Source of the DNA: Rhizobium sp. Root274
GTDB lineage: Bacteria > Pseudomonadota > Alphaproteobacteria > Rhizobiales > Rhizobiaceae
Assembly: GCF_001429245.1 (NCBI RefSeq)
Contig: NZ_LMJE01000007.1
Coordinates: 411,127-475,126, forward strand
Length of the DNA stretch: 64,000 nucleotides
Reading direction: 5' to 3'
Every line of letters begins with the position of its first letter. The first letter of the stretch is position 1. Positions 16,636 to 25,054 of the stretch are shown here, in pieces. The notes below the pieces were generated by a model. The model saw only the letters and a program-made list of their open reading frames with translations. It did no database searches and was not told the origin of the DNA. The position numbers and the translations under genes are program-made.

Positions 16636-17736
16636 ATGTCCAAGCTCTTTGAACCGACGACCGTCGGCCGTATTTCCGTGGCAAACCGTGTTGCCATGGC
16701 TCCCCTCACGCGTAACCGTTCGCCGGGCGCTGTTCCCAATGACCTGAACGTCGAATACTATCGCCAGCGGGCCGGTGCCGGCCTCATCGTCAGCGAAGGC
16801 ACGGCCATCAGCCACCAAGGTCAGGGTTATGCGGATGTGCCAGGCCTCTACCTGCCGGAAGCCATTGAAGGCTGGAAAAAGGTCACCGCTGCGGTTCATG
16901 CCGCCGGCGGCAAGATTGTGACGCAGCTCTGGCATGTCGGCCGCATCTCGCACACCTCGCTTCAGCCGGATGGCGGCAAGCCAGTCGCACCGTCTGCCAT
17001 CGCAGCGAAGTCCAAGACATATATCCTGAACGCCTATGGCTCCGGCGCCTTTGCCGAAACCTCAGAGCCGCGCGCTCTGGAGCTCTCGGAAATCCCCGGC
17101 TTGATCGAGGATTACCGCAAGGCGGCCCGTGCCGCGATTGAGGCCGGTTTCGACGGTGTCGAGATCCATGCGGCCAACGGCTATCTGCTTGAGCAGTTCA
17201 TGCGCTCGAACAGCAACCAGCGCAGCGATGCCTATGGTGGTTCGATCGAAAACCGCATTCGCCTGACGGTCGAAGTGGTTGATGCCATCGTCAAGGAGAT
17301 CGGCGCTGACCGCACCGGCATCCGCATTTCCCCGACGACGCCGGCCAACGACGTTTCGGACCCGGATCCGGCCGCCGTCTACACGGCCCTGGTGAAAAAG
17401 CTCGCAGGCTTCGACCTCGCCTTCATCCATGTTATCGAAGGGGCCACGGGCGGCCCGCGCGATGTCCTGCCCTTCGACTGGAAGGCGCTGAAGGCCGCTT
17501 ACCGCGCAAAGGGCGGCAAGGGCACCTGGATGGTCAACAATGGGTATGATAGGGCGGCCGCCATGGAAGCGGTCGACAGCGGTTATGCCGATGTCGTCGC
17601 CTTCGGACGCCCCTTCATCGCTAATCCGGACCTCGTCCGCCGGCTGAAGGAAGACGCAGCCTGGAACGAGCTGGAGACGGCCACGCTCTATGGCGGCGGA
17701 GCCCAGGGCTACACGACCTATCCGGCGCTCGCCTGA
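16636..17736 (+). CDS. nemA: Old Yellow Enzyme family alkene reductase (NemA-like)
   Basis: A 366-residue FMN-dependent ene-reductase that reduces activated C=C bonds or nitro compounds using NADPH. MSKLFEPTTVGRISVANRV opens the TIM barrel; VTQLWHVGRISHTSLQPDG, the active-site segment FDGVEIHAANGYLLEQFM with the His/Asn pair HAAN, and NQRSDAYGGSIENRIRL are classic family motifs. The start at 16636 is behind AAGAGG. It follows the ArsR-like gene and is closed by a strong terminator. Confidence 0.9.
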   Translation: MSKLFEPTTVGRISVANRVAMAPLTRNRSPGAVPNDLNVEYYRQRAGAGLIVSEGTAISHQGQGYADVPGLYLPEAIEGWKKVTAAVHAAGGKIVTQLWHVGRISHTSLQPDGGKPVAPSAIAAKSKTYILNAYGSGAFAETSEPRALELSEIPGLIEDYRKAARAAIEAGFDGVEIHAANGYLLEQFMRSNSNQRSDAYGGSIENRIRLTVEVVDAIVKEIGADRTGIRISPTTPANDVSDPDPAAVYTALVKKLAGFDLAFIHVIEGATGGPRDVLPFDWKALKAAYRAKGGKGTWMVNNGYDRAAAMEAVDSGYADVVAFGRPFIANPDLVRRLKEDAAWNELETATLYGGGAQGYTTYPALA

Positions 17737-17759
17737 TTCCAATCCCATAAGCAAGTCGC

Positions 17760-17789
17760 GCCCTCGCACTCGATGCGAGGGCTCTTTAT
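17760..17789 (+). terminator. Intrinsic terminator after the ene-reductase gene
   Basis: GCCCTCGCA (17760-17768) and TGCGAGGGC (17774-17782) form a perfect 9-bp stem with a CTCGA loop, followed by TCTTTATT. It lies 24 bases after the nemA-like stop and also faces the convergent membrane-protein gene. Confidence 0.85.
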
Positions 17790-17799
17790 TCTGCCGAAC

Positions 17800-18192
17800 T
17801 CACCCGCGCGAAAACCGGGCCTTGGTTATCCCCATCGCCACGTCGGCCATGATCAGCCCATTGAGCGGATGCAGCGCTCCTAAAAGGGGAAAGCCGGCCC
17901 CCAGCCCCGCCAGAGTCACCTGCAGAAGGTAGACCACCGTGAGCACGCCCACATCCCGGCGAAAACGGTGAAGGCCAGGGATGGCGAGCGCCAGCCCCAG
18001 CATGCCGAGCACAGGAACCGACAGCAGCCCACCGGACAAGCCATGCAATCCCCAGGCGTCGGCCGCGCCGAAGATCGACATACCGGCCAGCAGGAACTGA
18101 CCGGCAATGCCGACCAGCGCCAGAACTGCGAAGCCGGAGAAAAGCCCGAAGGAGAGCCCGCGCCCCTGCTCGTGCACCAGCCCGGCCGTCAT
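17800..18192 (-). CDS. Small four-helix membrane protein, DUF6220-like
   Basis: A 130-residue protein with four hydrophobic segments, approximately residues 15-35, 50-72, 82-103 and 108-122. The stretch VVYLLQVTLAGLGAGFPLLG followed by LHPLNGLIMADVAM resembles DUF6220-type proteins, in which a conserved LHPLNG ends the third loop. Its role is unknown. The ATG at 18192 overlaps the stop of the upstream oxidoreductase by four bases, so the two genes form an operon. Confidence 0.7.
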   Translation of the reverse strand: MTAGLVHEQGRGLSFGLFSGFAVLALVGIAGQFLLAGMSIFGAADAWGLHGLSGGLLSVPVLGMLGLALAIPGLHRFRRDVGVLTVVYLLQVTLAGLGAGFPLLGALHPLNGLIMADVAMGITKARFSRG

Positions 18193-19220
18193 GCTGCACC
18201 GCCGGATATCAGGCGGTGCACACCGGCAGGCGTGGCACCCGAAGCCGGAAGGCAGCCGAGGCTTGCAAGCGTCGCCTTCACCGCTTCGTCAAGCGGCGTA
18301 CGCGGCTCGGCGCCGAGATGGTCGACCAGCAGCTTGTTGTCGAGCCGGATCGTGCGCTTCCACAGGTATCGCATCTCATGCAGTTCCCGCAGAAGCGGCA
18401 CGAAGGGCCGTGCAAGACCGGCGAGCCACCAGGGGAAGGACCAGACGCGGATCGACGGATTGCCGACCGCTCTGCCGATCGCCTTCGCCATCTGGGTGCC
18501 GTCGCTATCGAAGAAACCATCCATGTGAAAGCGGGCGAAGGCAGGCAACTGGTCCGCCGTGTCGAGAAGCTGCATGAAGGTTTCGGCCACATCCGGCAGA
18601 TAAGCCCAGGCATGGCCAACACCCTTCCGCCCCGGATTGATGACGAAGCGCACCGGCTTGCCCGGCATCACCAGCCCCTGGGCAAACCAGTTGTTGCCGG
18701 CGTCGGGTCCGAAAAAATCGCCGGCGCGCACCAGGATCACGGAAAGGCCTTCTTCAGATGCCCGCTCCAACCGTCGCTCCAGCTCCACCCGAATCCCGCC
18801 CTTGATGCTGACAGGGGTCTGCGGGCTGTCTTCGAACAGAAGCGGAAAGGCGTCCGGCCCGTAATTGTAGATCGTACCCGGCATCAGGATGCGCGCACCA
18901 ACGGCACGGGCAGCGGCAATCGTATTGTCGATCATCGGCAGCACCAGTTGCCCCCAATTGCGATAGCCGGGCGGATTGACGCCATGCACGATGAGGCTGA
19001 CGCCCTTTGCGGCCCGCAAGACTTCATCGGCATTCATGGCGTCCCCCTTCACCCACTCATAGACCGGTCGCGCGACCATCTGGGCCGTCGGGTTGCGGTG
19101 CATGGCCCGCACCTTGTATCCGCGCGCCACCAAAGCTTGAGCAAGCGCGCCGCCAACACCGCCGGTGGCACCAAGAACAAGGGCTAAGGGGCGTGTGGCA
19201 ATGGCATCCATCTGCGTCAT
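18189..19220 (-). CDS. NAD(P)-binding short-chain/epimerase-type oxidoreductase
   Basis: A 343-residue extended-SDR-like protein. The Rossmann motif LVLGATGGVGGALAQAL lies at about 14-30, and GTIYNYGPDAFPLLFEDS near residue 115 carries the Y-x-x-x-like region, though not the canonical YxxxK, so catalysis is uncertain. Proteins like this are annotated as NAD-dependent epimerase/dehydratase. It is divergent from a LysR-family gene, the usual arrangement for control by that regulator, and overlaps the downstream DUF6220-like gene. Confidence 0.78.
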   Translation of the reverse strand: MTQMDAIATRPLALVLGATGGVGGALAQALVARGYKVRAMHRNPTAQMVARPVYEWVKGDAMNADEVLRAAKGVSLIVHGVNPPGYRNWGQLVLPMIDNTIAAARAVGARILMPGTIYNYGPDAFPLLFEDSPQTPVSIKGGIRVELERRLERASEEGLSVILVRAGDFFGPDAGNNWFAQGLVMPGKPVRFVINPGRKGVGHAWAYLPDVAETFMQLLDTADQLPAFARFHMDGFFDSDGTQMAKAIGRAVGNPSIRVWSFPWWLAGLARPFVPLLRELHEMRYLWKRTIRLDNKLLVDHLGAEPRTPLDEAVKATLASLGCLPASGATPAGVHRLISGGAA

Positions 19221-19302
19221 GTCGGTCTCCTTCGGTTCTGGACTGGAGAGAAGATGTCACGTGACGGAGATATTCAAAATTGCCAAAGAATGTCGATCTG
19301 CT

Positions 19303-19316
19303 ATACATATATGTAT
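19303..19316. promoter_or_regulatory. Perfect 14-bp palindrome between divergent genes
   Basis: ATACATATATGTAT is fully symmetrical and covers the first bases of the LysR gene's start codon at 19315. It sits about 85 bases upstream of the divergent oxidoreductase start. This is a plausible operator for the LysR protein or another dimeric regulator, although it does not follow the T-N11-A spacing expected for LysR boxes. Confidence 0.4.
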
Positions 19317-20235
19317 GGATATCGAAGAGATCAGCTGGGACCATTATAGAACCCTCCTCGCCGTGCTCGACACTGGATCGCTGTCGGCTGCCGCCCGCAG
19401 CCTCGGCCTGACCCAACCCACGGCAGGCCGCCATATCGAGGCGTTGGAACAGGCCTTCGGCGCGGCCCTCTTCCTGCGCGGCCCACAAGGCCTGCTGCCG
19501 ACGGAGAAGGCGCGCGCCATGCATGGTCACGCGCGATCGATGGCCGCCATGTCGGCGTCCCTCGCCCGCATCGCGTCTGGAGATATGGACGGTGTGCGCG
19601 GCACTGTGCGCGTCAGCGCCAGCGAGGTCATTGCCATCGAAGCATTGCCGAAGATCCTCGCCGAGCTGCAAGACCGCCATCCGGGTCTTGAGATCGAACT
19701 CTCCGCCTCCGATACTGTCGAAGACCTCTTGAACCAGGAAGCGGATATCGCGGTGCGCATGACGACGCCGCGGCAAAACGCGCTTCTCAGCCGCCACATC
19801 GGCCGGCTTCCAATGGGGTTCTTCGCCCATCGGCGCTATCTGGAGAAGTATGGCCAGCCGACTGACCTTCCCGGATTGTCGAACCACCGCCTGATCGGCT
19901 TTGACCGCCAGCTCGCCTATATCCGCGAAATCCTGAAGGACAATCCCGTCGTGGCCGATCTGCGTTTCCAGTTCCGAGCCGACAGCAATCTTGCTCAACT
20001 CGCGGCCATTCGCGCCGGCATTGGCATCGGCGTCTGTCAGGTCGCGCTTGGTCGCACTGATCCTGACCTTGTTGAGGTCTTGCCCGGCCGGATCGATCTC
20101 GGCCTCGAGACCTATGTGGTGATGCACGAAAGCCTGAAGACCACGCCGCGCTACCGCACAACCTTTGACGCTCTTGTGGCGGGACTATTCGATTTTGCAG
20201 GCCGACGGGGCGGTGGCGCTGCGGCCGAAGCGTGA
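19315..20235 (+). CDS. LysR-family transcriptional regulator
   Basis: A 306-residue LysR-type protein. The winged helix is YRTLLAVLDTGSLSAAARSL and LTQPTAGRHIEALEQAFG; the effector domain starts near residue 95 (VRGTVRVSASEVIAIEALPK) and contains ADIAVRMTTPRQNALLSRHI. The start is the ATG at 19315 (MDIEEISWD); the upstream open frame lies in the promoter region. It is divergent from the SDR oxidoreductase, which it probably controls. An inverted repeat at 20241-20263 lies just past its stop. Confidence 0.88.
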   Translation: MDIEEISWDHYRTLLAVLDTGSLSAAARSLGLTQPTAGRHIEALEQAFGAALFLRGPQGLLPTEKARAMHGHARSMAAMSASLARIASGDMDGVRGTVRVSASEVIAIEALPKILAELQDRHPGLEIELSASDTVEDLLNQEADIAVRMTTPRQNALLSRHIGRLPMGFFAHRRYLEKYGQPTDLPGLSNHRLIGFDRQLAYIREILKDNPVVADLRFQFRADSNLAQLAAIRAGIGIGVCQVALGRTDPDLVEVLPGRIDLGLETYVVMHESLKTTPRYRTTFDALVAGLFDFAGRRGGGAAAEA

Positions 20236-20240
20236 CGCGA

Positions 20241-20263
20241 TGAACCGGGTTGGCCGCGGTTCA
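20241..20263. terminator. Inverted repeat between convergent genes
   Basis: TGAACCG (20241-20247) and CGGTTCA (20257-20263) are perfectly complementary with a 9-base loop, located between the stops of the LysR gene and the DUF2188 gene. No T run follows, so intrinsic termination is uncertain. Confidence 0.4.
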
Positions 20264-20276
20264 AGCGGCAGCCGTC

Positions 20277-20546
20277 TCAGGCCGGCGGGGCAGACGTCTC
20301 AACGAAGGCGTCGACAACCTCGATTTCCGGCCGGTCGCCGCCGTCGCTATACTCTTCGCGCCAGCGCCCGTTTTCATCCTGATAGCTGATCGTCACCGGC
20401 TCGTCGCCAACCTGCTGTTCGGCAACGACAATGCGCACGGCCTCCATCGCCTGATCATGGGTCGCGAACGCTTCCGAATAAACGCCGCCAAGCCGATAGG
20501 CCCAGCCGCCGTCATGAGGAACGATCTCGTAGATGATCTTCACCAT
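20277..20546 (-). CDS. DUF2188-type small protein
   Basis: An 89-residue protein starting MVKIIYEIVPHDGGWAYRLG. The pattern of a GW-Y strand followed by TFATHDQAMEAVRIVVAEQQ-like helix (here AFATHDQAMEAVRIVVAEQQ) and ISYQDENGRWREEYSDGGD matches DUF2188 proteins of unknown role. The ATG at 20546 follows GAGGAGGAGAAGG, an excellent ribosome site. The longer open frame to 20816 runs into the divergent antiporter gene and is not real. Confidence 0.78.
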   Translation of the reverse strand: MVKIIYEIVPHDGGWAYRLGGVYSEAFATHDQAMEAVRIVVAEQQVGDEPVTISYQDENGRWREEYSDGGDRPEIEVVDAFVETSAPPA

Positions 20547-20626
20547 GGCCTTCTCCTCCTCGGCTGAAGCGATTATTCCATCAAATCGGCCAGGGCGCAA
20601 ATCTGTGACGACGCCATCTTGCCAAG

Positions 20627-20660
20627 GGAACACGCGCGTGTTCCACCCGTTACATGGAAC
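20627..20660 (+). promoter_or_regulatory. Two overlapping inverted repeats in the antiporter leader
   Basis: GGAACACGCGCGTGTTCC (20627-20644) is a perfect 18-bp palindrome. Its right arm also pairs with TGGAAC (20655-20660) through GTTCCA (20640-20645). The two stems share bases and cannot form together. They lie 17-50 bases before the ChaA-like start codon, so they may be a dimer operator or an RNA switch. Confidence 0.5.
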
Positions 20661-20676
20661 AAAGGGGACCTCTTCC

Positions 20677-21849
20677 ATGATCTCAGCGCTGAAGCAGGAA
20701 AGACTTCTGCTCATTCCGATCCTGTTGGGCATCGCCGCCTGGTTTGGCGAGCATGCGCTGCTGGAGCACGGGCAGGTCGCTTCGCTCGCAGGCGCCGCAA
20801 TCCTGATCGCGGCCATCGTCGTCGGCTCGATGCGGGTAGCCCATCACGCCGAAGTTCTGGCACACAAGGTAGGCGACCCCTATGGCACGATGATCCTCAC
20901 CCTCTCCGCCGTCGCGGTAGAGGTGATCATTCTTGCCATCATGATGAACAAGGGTGGCTCCCCGACGCTGGTGCGTGACACCATCTATTCGGCGGTCATG
21001 CTGGATATCAACGGTATCCTGGGTCTCGCCGCCCTGATTGGCGGCCTGAAACACGGCGAACAGCCCTATAACGACGATAGCGGCAAGACCTATGGCGTCA
21101 TGATCCTGACCGCCATGGGCATTTCCATGGTCGTCCCGGAATTCATCCCCACCGATCGCTGGCAGTATTATTCCGTCTTCACCATCTTTGCCATGCTGGC
21201 CCTTTACGGCCTCTTCCTGCGCATGCAGGTGGGCACCCACAGCTACTTCTTCTCCTACAGCTATCCGAACCGGGCCGCCGAAAAGCAGACCAAGCCCAAG
21301 CCCGCCACAGCTGGCCAAGGCAAACGCCGTGGCCAAGGTCCCGCCAGCGCCATTCCCAATCCCGGACGAGCAAAAACTGCCGAACGGGCCGAACCCTCCG
21401 CGCTCTGGTCGATCGGCGTCATCCTCTTCGGTGTCGTGCTGATCGGCGTGCTTGCCGAAGTCATGTCGGTGCTGATGGACGCTGGCCTCGAAGGAACCGG
21501 CGCCCCGGTCGCTCTCAGCGCCATTCTCGTTGCCGCGATCTCGGCTGCTCCGGAAATCCTGACCGCATTGCGCGCCGCCTTGCGCAACCGCATGCAGGCC
21601 ACGATCAACATCGCCATGGGCGCGTCACTGTCGACGGTCATTCTGACGGTCCCGGTGATGGAAGGCATTGCCCTCTACACAGGCCAGCCTTTCGTCATGG
21701 CCATGACCCCGGTACAGACGACAATGGTCGCCATCACCCTCATCGCGGCTGCCATCAATCTGAACGATGGCGAGACTAATGCCATTGAAGGCATGACCCA
21801 TTTTGTCCTCTTCGCCACCTTCATCATGCTCGCCTTCCTAGGCCTGTGA
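20677..21849 (+). CDS. chaA: Calcium/proton antiporter, ChaA-like
   Basis: A 390-residue CaCA-superfamily antiporter that would expel calcium (and possibly Na+ or K+) in exchange for protons. The two alpha repeats are visible: KVGDPYGTMILTLSAVAVEV with acidic E near residue 88, and ILVAAISAAPEILTALRAAL in the second half. A polar cytoplasmic loop rich in K, P and A (about residues 205-245) separates the halves. The ATG at 20677 follows a GGGGACC ribosome site. The open frame upstream to 20533 covers the palindromic leader and is not coding. Confidence 0.88.
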   Translation: MISALKQERLLLIPILLGIAAWFGEHALLEHGQVASLAGAAILIAAIVVGSMRVAHHAEVLAHKVGDPYGTMILTLSAVAVEVIILAIMMNKGGSPTLVRDTIYSAVMLDINGILGLAALIGGLKHGEQPYNDDSGKTYGVMILTAMGISMVVPEFIPTDRWQYYSVFTIFAMLALYGLFLRMQVGTHSYFFSYSYPNRAAEKQTKPKPATAGQGKRRGQGPASAIPNPGRAKTAERAEPSALWSIGVILFGVVLIGVLAEVMSVLMDAGLEGTGAPVALSAILVAAISAAPEILTALRAALRNRMQATINIAMGASLSTVILTVPVMEGIALYTGQPFVMAMTPVQTTMVAITLIAAAINLNDGETNAIEGMTHFVLFATFIMLAFLGL

Positions 21850-21855
21850 TTCGCT

Positions 21856-21870
21856 GCGTGCAGTGCACGC
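21856..21870 (+). other. Short stem-loop after the antiporter gene
   Basis: GCGTGC (21856-21861) and GCACGC (21865-21870) form a 6-bp stem with a 3-base loop seven bases after the chaA-like stop. It has no T run. It could stabilise the 3' end, but termination is unproven. Confidence 0.35.
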
Positions 21871-22029
21871 GGCCTTCACGTCGAGGTGACTCCAAGCTCG
21901 GAACTTTTGTGGAAAGTTTCCGTTCACCCCGCACGGATCGGCCCCTTCGGCCCTTCCGCCGCATTGTCAACACGATGCGGTTGAAGATCGCCCCCCGTCG
22001 GGTTCCGGGGGCTAACGCGGGAGTCGAAC

Positions 22030-23235
22030 GTGAAAAGATTGGACGTCATTGATGGCATGCGAGGCTATTTCCTCGTCTTCATGCTGATCAACCACATGGT
22101 GTTTGCCGGCGGGCTCTGGCTCGTGGAGATCAACCACCGAAACCTCGCCTTTGTCGAAGACGCTCAAGGTTTCGTCTTCCTCTCCGGCCTGCTGACCGGC
22201 ATGGTCTACGCCCGCAAGATGATGAAAGACGGCTATCAGGTTGGTCGCGACCGCATCTGGTCGCGGGCGCTGGAGCTCTACCGCTATGCCATGGGCGTGG
22301 TGCTGGTCATCCTCGTGCTGCAGCTTCTGCTGCCGGGTGCTGTCCAGGCCTGGCAGAACTGGCTCGGGACGGTGAGCCTCAAGGATCCGGCGTCGCTGGC
22401 CCCTGTCGCCGCCTTCCTGGTCCAGCCGACCTTCATGGACATCCTGCCGCAATACATCGCCTACATGGTCTTTGCGCCGATCGTCATCTGGTTCTGCCTG
22501 CGCGGCCAGTGGCTCGGCGTTGCGATCGCCTCGCTCTTGGTCTGGCTTGCCGCCCAACTCGGCCTCCACCGAATCGTAACCTATCCGCTCAACGCCTGGC
22601 TTGCCGGTGCGCCGGACAAGGAAGGCCTGCGCGTCTCCTTCAACCTGATGGGCTGGCAGATCGTCTTCTTCGCCGGCATCATCGCCGGCACCTTGACCTC
22701 GATGGGCAAGATCGAGTGGCAGAAGGTTTTCGACCCCAAGCGTACGACACTTGCCTGGACCGCCCTTGCCATCACGATCTTCTTCCTGCCGCTGCGCATC
22801 ACCACCGCCCACGGCCTGATGCCCGGCTTCGTGCTGGAGAAATTCGGCTTGATGGAGGTGCGAGCCGACTTCGGTCCGGTTTATCTGATCAATTTTGCAG
22901 CCGTTGCCTATGGCATCGCCTGGATCCTAATCGCTGGCCCGCGCCATCACAGCCCGCTGATCCAGAAGTTGGCATCCGGCCTTACCAGCCTCTTCACGCT
23001 CAACTTCCTGCAGTTGCTCGGCCGCCACTCGTTGCAGATCTATGTCTGGCACGTGCTGATCGTCTACATGGTCTATTACATCGACGGGAACACGCCGGAA
23101 CTGTCGCAACTGACCAAGACAGCGATCACGGTGGCAGCCCTTGGTGTGCTTGCCCTCCCCGCGCTCTGGCGGGACCGTGAGCGCCTCTTCGCCAATGCGC
23201 CGATCCTCGGCCCCTGGGTGAAGACAGCGGCCTGA
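22030..23235 (+). CDS. opgC: OpgC-type membrane acyltransferase
   Basis: A 401-residue multi-spanning protein starting KRLDVIDGMRGYFLVFMLIN, the OpgC signature (RLDxIDGLRGxFLVxM). Ten or so membrane helices follow, with NFLQLLGRHSLQIYVWHVLI near the C-terminus. OpgC proteins add succinyl groups to osmoregulated periplasmic glucans, the cyclic beta-glucans in rhizobia, at the inner membrane. The start is a GTG at 22030 behind GGGAG. A GC-rich hairpin (GCCCCC 21990-21995 with GGGGGC 22007-22012) lies just before the ribosome site. A clear terminator follows the gene. Confidence 0.85.
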   Translation: MKRLDVIDGMRGYFLVFMLINHMVFAGGLWLVEINHRNLAFVEDAQGFVFLSGLLTGMVYARKMMKDGYQVGRDRIWSRALELYRYAMGVVLVILVLQLLLPGAVQAWQNWLGTVSLKDPASLAPVAAFLVQPTFMDILPQYIAYMVFAPIVIWFCLRGQWLGVAIASLLVWLAAQLGLHRIVTYPLNAWLAGAPDKEGLRVSFNLMGWQIVFFAGIIAGTLTSMGKIEWQKVFDPKRTTLAWTALAITIFFLPLRITTAHGLMPGFVLEKFGLMEVRADFGPVYLINFAAVAYGIAWILIAGPRHHSPLIQKLASGLTSLFTLNFLQLLGRHSLQIYVWHVLIVYMVYYIDGNTPELSQLTKTAITVAALGVLALPALWRDRERLFANAPILGPWVKTAA

Positions 23236-23251
23236 TCAAGCAAAGTCTGAA

Positions 23252-23278
23252 AGCGGGGCCGAAAGGTCCCGCTTTTTT
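23252..23278 (+). terminator. Intrinsic terminator after opgC
   Basis: AGCGGGGCC (23252-23260), a GAAA tetraloop, and GGTCCCGCT (23265-23273) form a 9-bp stem with one G-T pair, followed by six T. Confidence 0.85.
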
Positions 23279-23408
23279 GATCCCGATGATCCAACCTCCG
23301 GATCACTCGCTGATGAACCAATTTTGATGACGCCTGGACTGTCGATTGGGAGCTTCGCGCCCACATCAACGTTGACCCCCGAATGTTGATGAAGACCAGG
23401 AGATAGCC

Positions 23409-24635
23409 ATGAACCGCCTGCCCCTCATTCTCGCCGGCACCATGTTGTCAGCAACCATCGTTGCCCTGCCCGTGCAAGCGCAGCAGGCGGGCACGCCGGC
23501 CGAGACGCAGTCGCCAAATGCGCCAACCCAGCAGCCGGCCTTCGAGGGACAGACGCGCGCGCCGCAACCGTCGCAGCGCATCGAGATCAAGACGGAAGTG
23601 GTGGCGGAAGGCCTGCCCCACCTCTGGGCGATGGAGTTCCTGCCCGACGGCCGCATGCTGGTGACCGCCAAGGCCGGCGCCATGCACATCATTGGCACTG
23701 ACGGCAAGGCCGGCCCTCAAATCGCCAATGTCCCTGAAGTCCTTGCCAATGGCCAGGGTGGCCTGCTCGACGTGGCGCTGGCTCCTGACTACGAAACCTC
23801 GGGTATGATCTTCTTCTCCTTCTCTGAGCCTCGCGAGGACGGCAACGGCACCTCCGTCGCCTCCGCACGCCTCGTCCCCGACGATCAGGGTGGCGGCACG
23901 CTTGAGGACGTCAGCGTCATTTTCCGCCAGATGCCGAGCTATGACGGCAACAAGCATTTCGGCTCCCGTCTCGCCTTCGGTCCTCAGGGCGAACTATACG
24001 TCACGGTTGGCGAGCGCTCCGACGCAGAGCCGCGCGTCCAGGCCCAGGACCTTGCAAGCGGCCTCGGCAAAATCTTCCGCATCACCGAGATGGGTCAGCC
24101 CTTTGAAGGCAATCCCTTCACAGGGCAGGACAATGCTCAGCCGGAGATCTGGTCGCTCGGCCACCGCAACCTCCAATCCGCGACGATCGACGGCCAGGGG
24201 CGTCTCTGGACCGTGGAACACGGCCCAAAGGGCGGTGACGAACTGAACCGCCCCGAAGCCGGCAAGAATTATGGTTGGCCAGAAGTCACCTATGGCGTCG
24301 AGTACAGTGGCAAGGCGGTCGGCAACGGCGTCACCCAAATGGCCGACACCGAACAGCCGGTCTATTACTGGGACCCAGTCATCGCGCCCTCGGGCATGGC
24401 CTATTACAATGCGGAAGCGATCCCCGAATGGAAAGGCGCCTTCCTCTTCGGCGGCCTCGTCAGCCAAGGTGTCGTCGTCCTGCATATGGAAAACGACCGC
24501 GTGAAGCATGAGGAACGCGTCGACCTCGACGCCCGCATCCGCGACGTCAAAGTCGGCCCGGATGGCGCGGTCTATGCCGTCACCGAACAACGCGGCGGCG
24601 GCGAGTCGACAATCGTCAAGCTGACAAAGGCTTGA
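23409..24635 (+). CDS. Secreted PQQ-dependent aldose/sugar dehydrogenase (YliI-like)
   Basis: A 408-residue periplasmic protein. A signal peptide (residues 1-24, cleavage after PVQA) is followed by a Q/P-rich linker and a six-bladed beta-propeller of the GSDH family: GLPHLWAMEFLPDGRMLVTA, NGQGGLLDVALAPDY, HFGSRLAFGPQGELYVTVGE, SLGHRNLQSATIDGQGRLWT and GPKGGDELN, with the calcium/PQQ-contacting motifs of soluble aldose dehydrogenases. It would oxidise aldoses to lactones and pass electrons to the respiratory chain. It is a stand-alone gene; the ATG at 23409 follows AGGAGATAGCC. Confidence 0.88.
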   Translation: MNRLPLILAGTMLSATIVALPVQAQQAGTPAETQSPNAPTQQPAFEGQTRAPQPSQRIEIKTEVVAEGLPHLWAMEFLPDGRMLVTAKAGAMHIIGTDGKAGPQIANVPEVLANGQGGLLDVALAPDYETSGMIFFSFSEPREDGNGTSVASARLVPDDQGGGTLEDVSVIFRQMPSYDGNKHFGSRLAFGPQGELYVTVGERSDAEPRVQAQDLASGLGKIFRITEMGQPFEGNPFTGQDNAQPEIWSLGHRNLQSATIDGQGRLWTVEHGPKGGDELNRPEAGKNYGWPEVTYGVEYSGKAVGNGVTQMADTEQPVYYWDPVIAPSGMAYYNAEAIPEWKGAFLFGGLVSQGVVVLHMENDRVKHEERVDLDARIRDVKVGPDGAVYAVTEQRGGGESTIVKLTKA

Positions 24636-24664
24636 ATTGGGCCTAGCCGCCTCTGGCCTCCAGA

Positions 24665-25054
24665 TCAGGTGCGGAAGGCCAAGGGATGGTCGACGAGAGC
24701 GCGATCCACTGTCACCAGACGCAAGCCTTCGACATGGCATTGGGCAAGCAGCAGCCGATCGAACGGGTCCCGTGTCGGAGGTTCTGGGTCAAGCGGATGG
24801 AGCACATGGGCCACTTCGATGCCCAAGATCTCCAAGCTGCCCGACCTCAGGTTTGCCGGGATCTCCGGCAATGGAATGCCTGTTTCTAACTTGCCAAGCC
24901 TGTTTTTGATCGCGATCTCCCAAAGGGTCGCAACGCTCACGAAGCCGCTTACATCGCCAGCAGCGAAACGCTTGCTAATCGCTGGGAACTGCTGGTCGAA
25001 ATCCCGCCTCAGGAGCGCGAGAACGATATGGGTGTCGAGCAGCAGACGCGGCAC
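24665..25054 (-). CDS. PIN-domain toxin (VapC/Sll0205-like)
   Basis: A 129-residue PIN-domain nuclease. LLLDTHIVLALLRRD carries the first catalytic aspartate, SVATLWEIAIKNRLGKLE the conserved E, and RDPFDRLLLAQCHVEGLRLV plus TVDRAL the remaining acidic residues. VapC-like enzymes cleave RNA and stop translation when the antitoxin is lost. The start is a GTG at 25054 that overlaps the antitoxin TAG by one base, the usual coupled antitoxin-toxin order. Confidence 0.88.
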   Translation of the reverse strand: MPRLLLDTHIVLALLRRDFDQQFPAISKRFAAGDVSGFVSVATLWEIAIKNRLGKLETGIPLPEIPANLRSGSLEILGIEVAHVLHPLDPEPPTRDPFDRLLLAQCHVEGLRLVTVDRALVDHPLAFRT

